Of a DNA stretch of 64,000 nt, positions 35,608 through 43,323 are shown one piece after another. The notes beneath the pieces are model-generated. The model worked only from the letters and a program-made list of their open reading frames with translations. It did no database searches and was not told the origin of the DNA. Positions within the stretch are counted from its first letter, which is position 1. Each line of letters begins with the position of its first letter. Source of the DNA: Paenibacillus baekrokdamisoli. GTDB taxonomy: Bacteria; Bacillota; Bacilli; Paenibacillales; Paenibacillaceae. Made by a program: the position numbers and the translations under genes. The stretch is taken from NCBI RefSeq assembly GCF_003945345.1, contig NZ_AP019308.1:3968001-4032000 (forward strand), given 5' to 3'.

Positions 35608-36564
35608 CTATTCCAAATCAGCCGGAAATATTGGATTCGACCAGGCTCTATTTCCTTCAAAATCGATGCATTCCACGCGGATATACTGTTCTTGACCTTC
35701 CACTCGGTAGGAGCCGCTGCTAATGGGCGAAGCATCCTTGTTATACAGCGTGCACCCATTAAACGGATGGGTAATAAATTTAATAAATTTCACCGGGGAA
35801 CAGGCAACGCGCAGGAATCCTTCTTCTACACGAAGATCATAGATTTCCGGACCATTCGATGAATAGTAGCGGCCGCTCTTCACGGTATCTATAATGGACT
35901 GCTGCTCAAGCTTTTCACTTTCTACAGCAATCCATCCACCGAAGAACTCGGAGATAGCTATATTCATTTCTCCGCGATGAGCATCATCCGTCGCCACTGC
36001 GAAAACCTTTCGGCCGTTCTTGAGCAAGTAATCCCAATGATGAACACCATAACCAGCCGCTTCATCAAGCTCCGACTGATGGTTGTAGATTTCAACCGCG
36101 CCATAACCCTGCAGCTTCAACAGATCCTCCGGCTTGTTTCTGGACCATTCCGGATGGTTCATGATGACCAGGTTTCCTTTAATCCGCATTTCGTCGATCA
36201 AACTTTGAATGGTTTCCAGATCTACATAATCCGGCATTATATGCACTTCATCATGTTCAAATTCACAATTCGAACCTAGTGATTGATCGAGAAGACCGTG
36301 GATATGATACTGCTGCCCCGTCTCTTTCCAGCTCATTTCACAGGCCATTTCATAGCCATCCAGCATAATGAAATGTTCATCGTCGTAAGCATTGGATTTG
36401 AAATAAATCTCATGATCACTCAGACACAAGAACGCATAGCCTTTCTCCTTATAAGCGTTAATCACAACTTCAGGAGCGTAATGTCCGTCGCTTCGCGTAG
36501 AGTGCGTATGAAGGTTACCTTTATATTTGCGCTGATTTCCGTCCAGATAGATCATTGTTTTCAT
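35608..36564 (-). CDS. PHP-domain metal-dependent hydrolase 1
   Basis: A 318-residue protein. The PHP motifs are GNLHTHSTRSDG (H-x-H), LSDHEIYF, MNHPEWS, EIYNHQSELDE and TDDAHRGE, giving a complete set of metal ligands. A C-terminal beta-rich part (YYSSNGPEIYDLRVEEG to YIRVECIDFEGNRAW) is shared with the upstream paralogue. PHP enzymes of this size hydrolyse phosphoesters. In this operon a phosphonate mono- or diester is the natural guess, but nothing in the sequence proves it. Its ATG overlaps the TAA of the upstream PHP gene by one base. Confidence 0.82.
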   Translation of the reverse strand: MKTMIYLDGNQRKYKGNLHTHSTRSDGHYAPEVVINAYKEKGYAFLCLSDHEIYFKSNAYDDEHFIMLDGYEMACEMSWKETGQQYHIHGLLDQSLGSNCEFEHDEVHIMPDYVDLETIQSLIDEMRIKGNLVIMNHPEWSRNKPEDLLKLQGYGAVEIYNHQSELDEAAGYGVHHWDYLLKNGRKVFAVATDDAHRGEMNIAISEFFGGWIAVESEKLEQQSIIDTVKSGRYYSSNGPEIYDLRVEEGFLRVACSPVKFIKFITHPFNGCTLYNKDASPISSGSYRVEGQEQYIRVECIDFEGNRAWSNPIFPADLE

Positions 36565-37544
36565 TATTTTTGAGCCTCCTCTAAGAGATCTGTAACAAAC
36601 ACCGGATTAGACCAAGCTACATTTCCTTCAAAATCGATGCATTCTACACGGATATAAGTCATTTCCTCGTCAATAGGCATAGATGCGCTGGTCATAGGCT
36701 CGCCGCTATCGAATTTACCCAGGAAGGGTCCACGCAGTGGGAAAGCCTTGAACATAATGAATTTACAAGGCGAGCATTCAATCTTGAGCTGACCCTCCTC
36801 GACCTTCAAGCTATGAATCTCAGGACCGGTACTGGAGTAGAATCTCCCTTCCTTCAAGCTCTTCACAATCTCATAATGTGTGAGCGCCTCGGATTGAACC
36901 TGTACCCAGCCTCCGCCGTACTCAGGAATTTTCCAGTTCTTATAATGTCCATGCGAATCATCTGCTGCGATACCGAATACCCGCTTACCGTTTTGCAGAG
37001 CATGATCCCAATAAGCCGCGCCGTAGGAGCTGGCCGTCGACCATTCTGTTGAATGGTTATAGATCTCGATAGCGAAGAAGTTATGATAGTTGACCATATC
37101 GTCAAAACGCGTCAAATGCCACTCTGGATGGTTGAACACCACCAAATTGCCGTGAGCGCGCATCTCATCGATAAGCAGCTGCGGTGATTGCTCCCCTGTC
37201 CAAGGAATGGGAGTCAGAAACGGCTGCAGGTGGCCGAATCTCTCTTGCTCCGGCTCTACCGTAGGATCATCTATAACACCGAAATGATAGCCCGGATCTT
37301 TATCCGGTACATGGTTCAGTCCGCCTCTTTCCATTCCTGGAATGGTAATAAAATGATCCGAATTAAATTCATCCGTTCTCGTAAACACTTCATGATCGCT
37401 TATCGAAATGAAATGATAGCCCTTTTCCTTGAATACCTCTACGACCTTCGCCGCTGGAAGCCGTCCATCTGACCAATCCGTATGCAGATGCAGGTTGCCC
37501 TTGTACGTCGGCTTGCTGCCATCCAAATAAATGCTGTTCTTCAC
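36564..37544 (-). CDS. PHP-domain metal-dependent hydrolase 2
   Basis: A 326-residue paralogue of the downstream PHP protein: GNLHLHTDWSDGRLPAAKV, ISDHEVFTRTDEF, FNHPEWHLTRFDD, EIYNHSTEW, IAADDSHGHYKNW, and the near-identical tail IRVECIDFEGNVAWSNPVF. Differences cluster in the segment after the DHE motif (a long DPTVEPEQERFGHLQPFLTP insert), which may set different substrate specificity. It is the first gene of the nine-gene operon. The GTG at 37544 has GGGGAGG seven bases upstream. Confidence 0.82.
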   Translation of the reverse strand: MKNSIYLDGSKPTYKGNLHLHTDWSDGRLPAAKVVEVFKEKGYHFISISDHEVFTRTDEFNSDHFITIPGMERGGLNHVPDKDPGYHFGVIDDPTVEPEQERFGHLQPFLTPIPWTGEQSPQLLIDEMRAHGNLVVFNHPEWHLTRFDDMVNYHNFFAIEIYNHSTEWSTASSYGAAYWDHALQNGKRVFGIAADDSHGHYKNWKIPEYGGGWVQVQSEALTHYEIVKSLKEGRFYSSTGPEIHSLKVEEGQLKIECSPCKFIMFKAFPLRGPFLGKFDSGEPMTSASMPIDEEMTYIRVECIDFEGNVAWSNPVFVTDLLEEAQK

Positions 37545-37574
37545 GTCAATTCCTCCCCTTGCACGAAATTGGTT

Positions 37575-37640
37575 TTGTGTTTATTTTAGTTGTATTATGT
37601 TGTTTGTATTCATCATACTGCGTGAAAAATATGATTTCAA
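37575..37640 (-). promoter_or_regulatory. promoter of the phosphonate operon with repeated operator-like motifs
   Basis: On the minus strand TTGAAA (37640-37635) and TATGAT (37617-37612) are 17 bp apart. Immediately downstream are repeated ACAAAC, AACATAATACAA and AAACACAAAA words (plus-strand TTGT repeats at 37575, 37590 and 37600). The word at 37590 is shared with 33317 except for one base. A regulator bound there would cover the start site. The rest of the 37641-37835 gap shows nothing recognisable. Confidence 0.65.
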
Positions 37641-37835
37641 GCGATTCTTTAATATTTAATACTGTGTTAACACTCCATCCTTTCCATTTCGCATAAATCC
37701 CCATTATACCTGAATTTTTGACAATAAAATCGCTCTATTTACTAACTCAACATAAAGTATTAACAACCATTTAACAGGAAGGAAATGGATAACACCATCT
37801 AATCAGTATCACAAGAAACAACATTTTATATCAAC

Positions 37836-37871
37836 AAAAAAAAGCCGCAAGCCTGCGACCTAAGTGGTCGT
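37836..37871 (-). terminator. terminator of the small unknown gene
   Basis: On the minus strand the hairpins CGACC-ACTTA-GGTCG and CGCA-GGCT-TGCG stand in a row and are followed by nine T. They lie 16 bp after the stop codon at 37888. Confidence 0.75.
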
Positions 37872-37887
37872 TAGACTTACAGCTTAG

Positions 37888-38142
37888 TTACTTCATTTCT
37901 ATCCCTAGCTCTGCTGCGCGATTAAGAGTTTCCGCAGTAAACTTGCTTTTTTTATACTGCTGTTCAATTTCTTCCTTCGTCATCGGAATCCAGCGAAAAT
38001 CCTTATTCAGATAGATCATAACCTTATGTCCCCAATCCACATGGATGGTCCGATTGTTCACTTTCTTAATTTCACCAATCTTAGATACCACATGTCCGAT
38101 AGTAACAATGCAATACTTTCCTAACAAGCTATCCTTCATCAT
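37888..38142 (-). CDS. small protein of unknown function
   Basis: An 84-residue protein without signal peptide. The first half is beta-rich (KYCIVTIGHVVSKIGEIKKV, RTIHVDWGHKVMIYL), like a small SH3/KOW barrel. The second half is helical and charged (PMTKEEIEQQYKKSKFTAET). GGAGAG precedes two adjacent ATGs. A terminator follows, so it is a monocistronic gene. I do not recognise the family. Confidence 0.65.
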   Translation of the reverse strand: MMKDSLLGKYCIVTIGHVVSKIGEIKKVNNRTIHVDWGHKVMIYLNKDFRWIPMTKEEIEQQYKKSKFTAETLNRAAELGIEMK

Positions 38143-38260
38143 TTGCTCTCCGTTTCGTTTCGAGTTGATTGTAGTATATGATTTTAACGGTACGATTACA
38201 ATCCATTGTTACTTAAAGTGCCTATTTGGGTAATAAACACTCAACGATAAATCCTTTACT

Positions 38261-38475
38261 TCATGCTTGGCATGAATCAGAAAGAAGACTATCCACTGCA
38301 GCAGATAGCCTTCTTTCTGTATGATGATAAACAAGAAGAAACGGCTTACGCCGTCCTTGGCGGCGAAGCAAGTTTCTTCCTTCTGAAATATAAGCAAAGT
38401 ATAGAGGAAACTTATACTGTCTTATATTTAAATAAAACTGCCCCCCGGTCACTTCTGACCATGAGGACAGTCCAC
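38261..38475. repeat. block of consecutive hairpins, likely intergenic repeat
   Basis: Five perfect or near-perfect hairpins follow each other. TCATGC/GCATGA (38261-38275). CAGAAAGAAG-CTATC with its complement (38278-38319). GAAGAAAC, GCTT and GCCG with their complements (38335-38379). AAATATAAG-AGTATA with TATACT-CTTATATTT (38386-38429). GGTCA-CTTC-TGACC (38447-38460). Open frames across it (for example 38263-38559 plus) lack a ribosome site and are not accepted. It fills the gap between the unknown small gene and the amidase 3' end. Confidence 0.6.
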
Positions 38476-38555
38476 TCGCTGCTCTCGTTCTATTTCATGC
38501 ACATGAGCCTCAGATGTATCGGATTAAGCGGATTTTCTCATCATTTGGGAAAAGG

Positions 38556-39656
38556 TTAGTTAAAGTAATCCTCAAGCCCCTTCACAATAGCGGCCGCGGC
38601 TTTCCTCTGATAGCTGGATTCTCGAACGATCTTCTCGTCCTTCTCGTTAGACAAGAAGCCTAGCTCGACAAGGGCTGAGACGGTATTATTCTCCCTCAGA
38701 ACGTGATAATCCCCATAGGATACGCCGTTGCTTCGCAGACCGATTCCTTTTCCAAGCTGACTGTTAATGGCATGGGCTAGAGGACGATCCTTTGTTTCAG
38801 AGTAATAAAAGGTTAGCGTTCCTGTGTTCTTCTTCTCCGATGAATTATAATGAACGCTAACGAAAGCATCAGCATGAGCGGCATCACTAATTCGTACCCG
38901 CTCTTCAAGCGATGGCTTCTGATCATCCTTGGTTCGGGTCAAAATGACCTTAGCACCGCGTCTACTTAGCTCATCACGAATATAGAGTGCCGTGCTTAGC
39001 GTTAGATCCTTCTCCAAAGTCTTCTTCTTGACTCCGATCATTCCAGGATCATTACCTCCATGACCAGGGTCAATGACTATGACTTTACCTTTAAGTCCCT
39101 TTACCTGTGACTTCACCGTGGATGTACCCTTGCCTATGTATCGTTCATCGACCCAGCCAACTTGCCCAGAGGACGTACGAATTTGGACCCAACCGTCGCG
39201 TCTGCTCAAGATGGTCACCTGCTCACTCTTAACCAAGCTTCCAACTACTTTATAGTCAGAGCCAGCTCCGGACCGGATCCGTAGTGAGTCTGCGAGCACA
39301 TTCGCTTGCTTGGTTGTACCATTCTTCTTACCGTCTGTCGACTTGACTTCCTTATCGTCACCCGTGACCGTTTGGCTGCCATCTACCCGCTTCGTATAGT
39401 AGCCAGCTACCCAGCCGTTAATCTTCTTGTATGAAACCTGGAGCCAGCCATTCTCTTCCACGGAAACGGTAACGATATCACCGAGCTTCAATGTACCTGC
39501 TATCGAGGCTTGCTGTGAAGGCTCGCTTCGAACATTAAGTGAACTGCTGACAACCTTAGCTGTATAATTTCCCTCTGCTTCCGCTTTGGTTACTAGGCTT
39601 CCACAAACGCCAAATAATAGGAAGAAAACGACAGTCATGTTCATGAATATTCTCAT
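38556..39656 (-). CDS. N-acetylmuramoyl-L-alanine amidase with two SH3b domains
   Basis: A 366-residue exported enzyme that cuts the amide bond between MurNAc and L-Ala. Signal peptide about 1-28. Two SH3b domains follow (SSSLNVRSEPSQQASIAGTL and DSLRIRSGAGSDYKVVGSL, each ending in GWV.. Y), separated by a Lys/Thr linker. The C-terminal Amidase_3 domain has VIDPGHGGNDPG, the second zinc ligand in SLEERV, SVHYNSS, and the catalytic Glu in VELGFLSN. All catalytic residues are present. GAAGGGG upstream supports the start. It is monocistronic by context. Confidence 0.93.
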   Translation of the reverse strand: MRIFMNMTVVFFLLFGVCGSLVTKAEAEGNYTAKVVSSSLNVRSEPSQQASIAGTLKLGDIVTVSVEENGWLQVSYKKINGWVAGYYTKRVDGSQTVTGDDKEVKSTDGKKNGTTKQANVLADSLRIRSGAGSDYKVVGSLVKSEQVTILSRRDGWVQIRTSSGQVGWVDERYIGKGTSTVKSQVKGLKGKVIVIDPGHGGNDPGMIGVKKKTLEKDLTLSTALYIRDELSRRGAKVILTRTKDDQKPSLEERVRISDAAHADAFVSVHYNSSEKKNTGTLTFYYSETKDRPLAHAINSQLGKGIGLRSNGVSYGDYHVLRENNTVSALVELGFLSNEKDEKIVRESSYQRKAAAAIVKGLEDYFN

Positions 39657-39782
39657 TGAGAGTCCCCTTCATATAGGCAATGATAGAAAAGATAGGACTC
39701 TATTATATCAGCAACTCGGAATTGTGAATAGAAACATAATGAGTATTTCGCCTATATATTTACAAACTCATTCGCTGCTGCC

Positions 39783-40739
39783 TTATATTTTCATACGATA
39801 AATCGCTTTGTTTTCTAAGCCTCTGATGTAAGGTGTCCACTCTTCCGTCTCGGAAGTTGTTAACAGCGCATCCTCTACCATTTGCAGCTTGGCATCCATT
39901 GCATCGATATGATGCAGCGCTACTGCCTCAGCCGTCTGCGGCTGAACCGGACTTCCCCATTCACCAAGGTTATGGTGGGAAAGCACCAAATGCTGCAAGC
40001 CAAGCACCTTCTCGGACTCCAAATCGATATTGGAACGAATAGCAGCTTCCGTGATCCAATTCGACGCCATGGAGATATGGCCGATCAGCTTGCCTTTAAT
40101 GCTGTAATCCGACACGATGCCGAGCTCAGCAATCATCTCCTCTGGCTTCGCAATATCATGCAGAATGATGCCCGCTTTTATAAAATCTGCACTTAGGAAC
40201 GGCCGCTGCTTGCATAGAAATTCACCGATTTCCAGCATCCGAACCATATGATAAGCTAGTCCAGCAAAATAGGCATGGTGATGTGTCTTCGCAGCCGGAT
40301 AATGCGCAAGCTTCTCTTCTACTTTGCTCACGCAATAAGTGACGAGTGTCTGAATCTCTTGATCACCGATACTAGCAATAACCCTCTTAATCGTATGGAT
40401 GAGATCCTCAGCATTCATAGGCGCGGAGCGGATAAAGTCGGTCAAAGAGACCCCGTCCTCTACCGTTGCCAGCCGCATTTTGGTGATTTTAATCTGCAAT
40501 CGTTCCCGGTAGGTTTGGACAAGGCCCTGTACTTTTACGAGACCCATAGGAAAGAAAGTCTCCTTATCCGTTGATGATACCTCCCAGAGCTTAGCCGAGA
40601 GCTGACCACTAGAATCGCATAATACGATATCAAAATAATCCTTGGCAGGCGTGTTATTGGTTTGTTTGACTTCCAGTTCCTTCAATAGATAAAAGCCGAT
40701 AAATTCATCTGTACTCTTCATTTGTTTAATCAATGTCAT
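39783..40739 (-). CDS. yhaM: 3'-5' exoribonuclease YhaM
   Basis: A 318-residue protein (Bacillus YhaM is about 314). The N-terminal OB-fold (YFDIVLCDSSGQLSAKLWEV, VKVQGLVQTYRERLQIKI) is followed by an HD phosphohydrolase domain: KTHHHAYFAGLAYHMVRML, ILHDIAKPEE, KGKLIGHISMASNWI, LGLQHLVLSHHNLGEWGSP, AVALHHIDAMDAKLQ. The family degrades short RNA and single-stranded DNA from the 3' end. AGGAGG seven bases upstream fixes ATG 40739, discarding a 35-codon upstream extension. It is divergent from the methionine sulfoxide reductase gene. Confidence 0.93.
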   Translation of the reverse strand: MTLIKQMKSTDEFIGFYLLKELEVKQTNNTPAKDYFDIVLCDSSGQLSAKLWEVSSTDKETFFPMGLVKVQGLVQTYRERLQIKITKMRLATVEDGVSLTDFIRSAPMNAEDLIHTIKRVIASIGDQEIQTLVTYCVSKVEEKLAHYPAAKTHHHAYFAGLAYHMVRMLEIGEFLCKQRPFLSADFIKAGIILHDIAKPEEMIAELGIVSDYSIKGKLIGHISMASNWITEAAIRSNIDLESEKVLGLQHLVLSHHNLGEWGSPVQPQTAEAVALHHIDAMDAKLQMVEDALLTTSETEEWTPYIRGLENKAIYRMKI

Positions 40740-40859
40740 GAAATTGCCTCCTAAACTTATTACTACCATTATACACGGCAAACGAGGTGCAGGTTGTATG
40801 CAATCTGCTGGAACCCGCAATTCGATGCCAAAACGCTTATCCATGATTGCTCCGACTCG

Positions 40860-40901
40860 TTTATCATGAATTCAAAAAATGATATAGTAGATCTACTATA
40901 T
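40860..40901 (+). promoter_or_regulatory. promoter with 20-bp perfect palindrome
   Basis: TTTATC (40860-40865) and TATAGT (40883-40888) are 17 bp apart. The -10 is contained in the perfect palindrome ATATAGTAGATCTACTATAT (40882-40901), 17 bp before the GAF-domain gene. A dimeric regulator bound there would block or shape the promoter. The regulator is unknown. Confidence 0.6.
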
Positions 40902-40917
40902 TAAGGGTGGTGCTTGT

Positions 40918-41400
40918 ATGTTTCAAGCTTTGCAATATGAAGGGACACCGGAACAGAAGATGAACCTCCTTCTGCAGCAGCTAGAGGCGTTAATCGAGGA
41001 TGAGCCGAATGCAATTGCCAATCTCGCCAATGCCTCGGCTTTATTAGCACACTTTCTAGAAGGAATCAATTGGGTTGGATTTTATCTAGTTGATCAGGAA
41101 GAGCTTGTTCTGGGTCCATTCCAGGGACTTCCCGCTTGCGTGCGGATCCCTTTTGGCAGAGGCGTATGCGGTACAGCAGCTGCCAAACGCGAGACGATTC
41201 TCGTGCCGGATGTCCATGAATTCCCCGGCCATATCGCTTGCGATGCCGCTTCACAATCCGAGATTGTCATCCCTCTGCTGAAAGACGGTGTTCTGCTAGG
41301 GGTGCTTGATATTGATAGTCCACAGAAGAACCGTTTCAGTGAAATGGATCAGAAGAACCTTGAACGTTTTGCAGCACTTCTGGAGAAATATTGGAGATAA
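40918..41400 (+). CDS. free methionine-(R)-sulfoxide reductase, GAF domain
   Basis: A 160-residue single GAF-domain protein of the fRMsr (YtsP/YebR) family, which reduces free methionine R-sulfoxide. Landmarks are INWVGFYLV, LVLGPFQGLPACVRIPFGRGV, CGTAAAKRETILVPDV and HEFPGHIACDAASQSEIVIP. The three family cysteines (PACVRI, GVCGTA, IACDA) are all present. GGGTGG seven bases upstream supports the ATG. Its promoter carries a perfect palindrome. The metY gene is convergent downstream, so two sulfur-amino-acid genes share a terminator. Confidence 0.93.
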   Translation: MFQALQYEGTPEQKMNLLLQQLEALIEDEPNAIANLANASALLAHFLEGINWVGFYLVDQEELVLGPFQGLPACVRIPFGRGVCGTAAAKRETILVPDVHEFPGHIACDAASQSEIVIPLLKDGVLLGVLDIDSPQKNRFSEMDQKNLERFAALLEKYWR

Positions 41401-41404
41401 CAAA

Positions 41405-41448
41405 CAAGCCCCCAACACCGTTCAATTGCAGAACGGATTGGGGGCTTG
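41405..41448. terminator. bidirectional terminator between fRMsr and metY
   Basis: CAAGCCCCCAA-ACCGTT pairs with AACGG-TTGGGGGCTTG. The minus-strand side continues TTTGTTA. It lies between two converging genes. Confidence 0.8.
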
Positions 41449-41512
41449 CTGCTGTTAGCAGGGTACTGAGTGATTCTTCGTTATGATCAATTATTAATTA
41501 AATCGTGATGTC

Positions 41513-42850
<1,338 letters not shown>

Positions 42851-43026
42851 TTACTGCTGCTCATACTAGATGCCAACTAAAATTTTAACCATTTATTCCT
42901 ATTAATTTACTTGGTATTAGACTACCATGTTGAACAACTGCCGTCAATACTTTCCAGCCACTACATTACATATTCGTGATAAATGCCACCATCTACCTTG
43001 CTTCCGACGTGATGGCGCTAAACACA

Positions 43027-43071
43027 TTAAAGCCGTCCCTCTAGCGCTTCAGGCTCTAGGGACGGCTTTAA
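43027..43071. terminator. long hairpin terminator beyond the MITE
   Basis: TTAAAGCCGTCCCT pairs perfectly with AGGGACGGCTTTAA. It lies about 250 bp after the Pnkp stop on the minus strand; the space between is mostly the MITE at 43079-43273. It probably was the original terminator of the RNA-repair operon. Confidence 0.7.
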
Positions 43072-43078
43072 TGGTGAC

Positions 43079-43273
43079 TATATATGTTGAACTAGAGATA
43101 TAACAAGTGAGTGGAGCAGATGGATGATTCTGGAGAAGCGTCAGCGTTCGCCTTTGAGACCGGATTTCCCCCTTATCAGGGGACAAAACAAGAAATCCGG
43201 TCTCAACAGCGATCGGAAGAACATTCCATCTGTGCAGCGGCTCATTGTTCGTTTCTTAAGTTCAACTTATATA
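43079..43273. mobile_element. MITE-like element, full-length copy (195 bp)
   Basis: Terminal inverted repeats TATATATGTTGAACT / AGTTCAACTTATATA (one mismatch) enclose an imperfect palindrome. In the centre, 13 bp at 43156-43168 pair perfectly with 43192-43204, with an inner CCCC/GGGG hairpin. The other copy is at 6809-6950, reversed and without this hairpin. It lies downstream of the Pnkp stop codon. No coding capacity; short open frames here are artefacts. Confidence 0.82.
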
Positions 43274-43323
43274 GTTTGGACATTCAAATGTTAATTGAAT
43301 GTGAGACTAACTTGGCACTACTA

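Noticed and set aside
38263..38559. 98-codon plus-strand ORF
   Set aside because: It runs through the hairpin block, has no ribosome site, and its translation follows repeat sequence.
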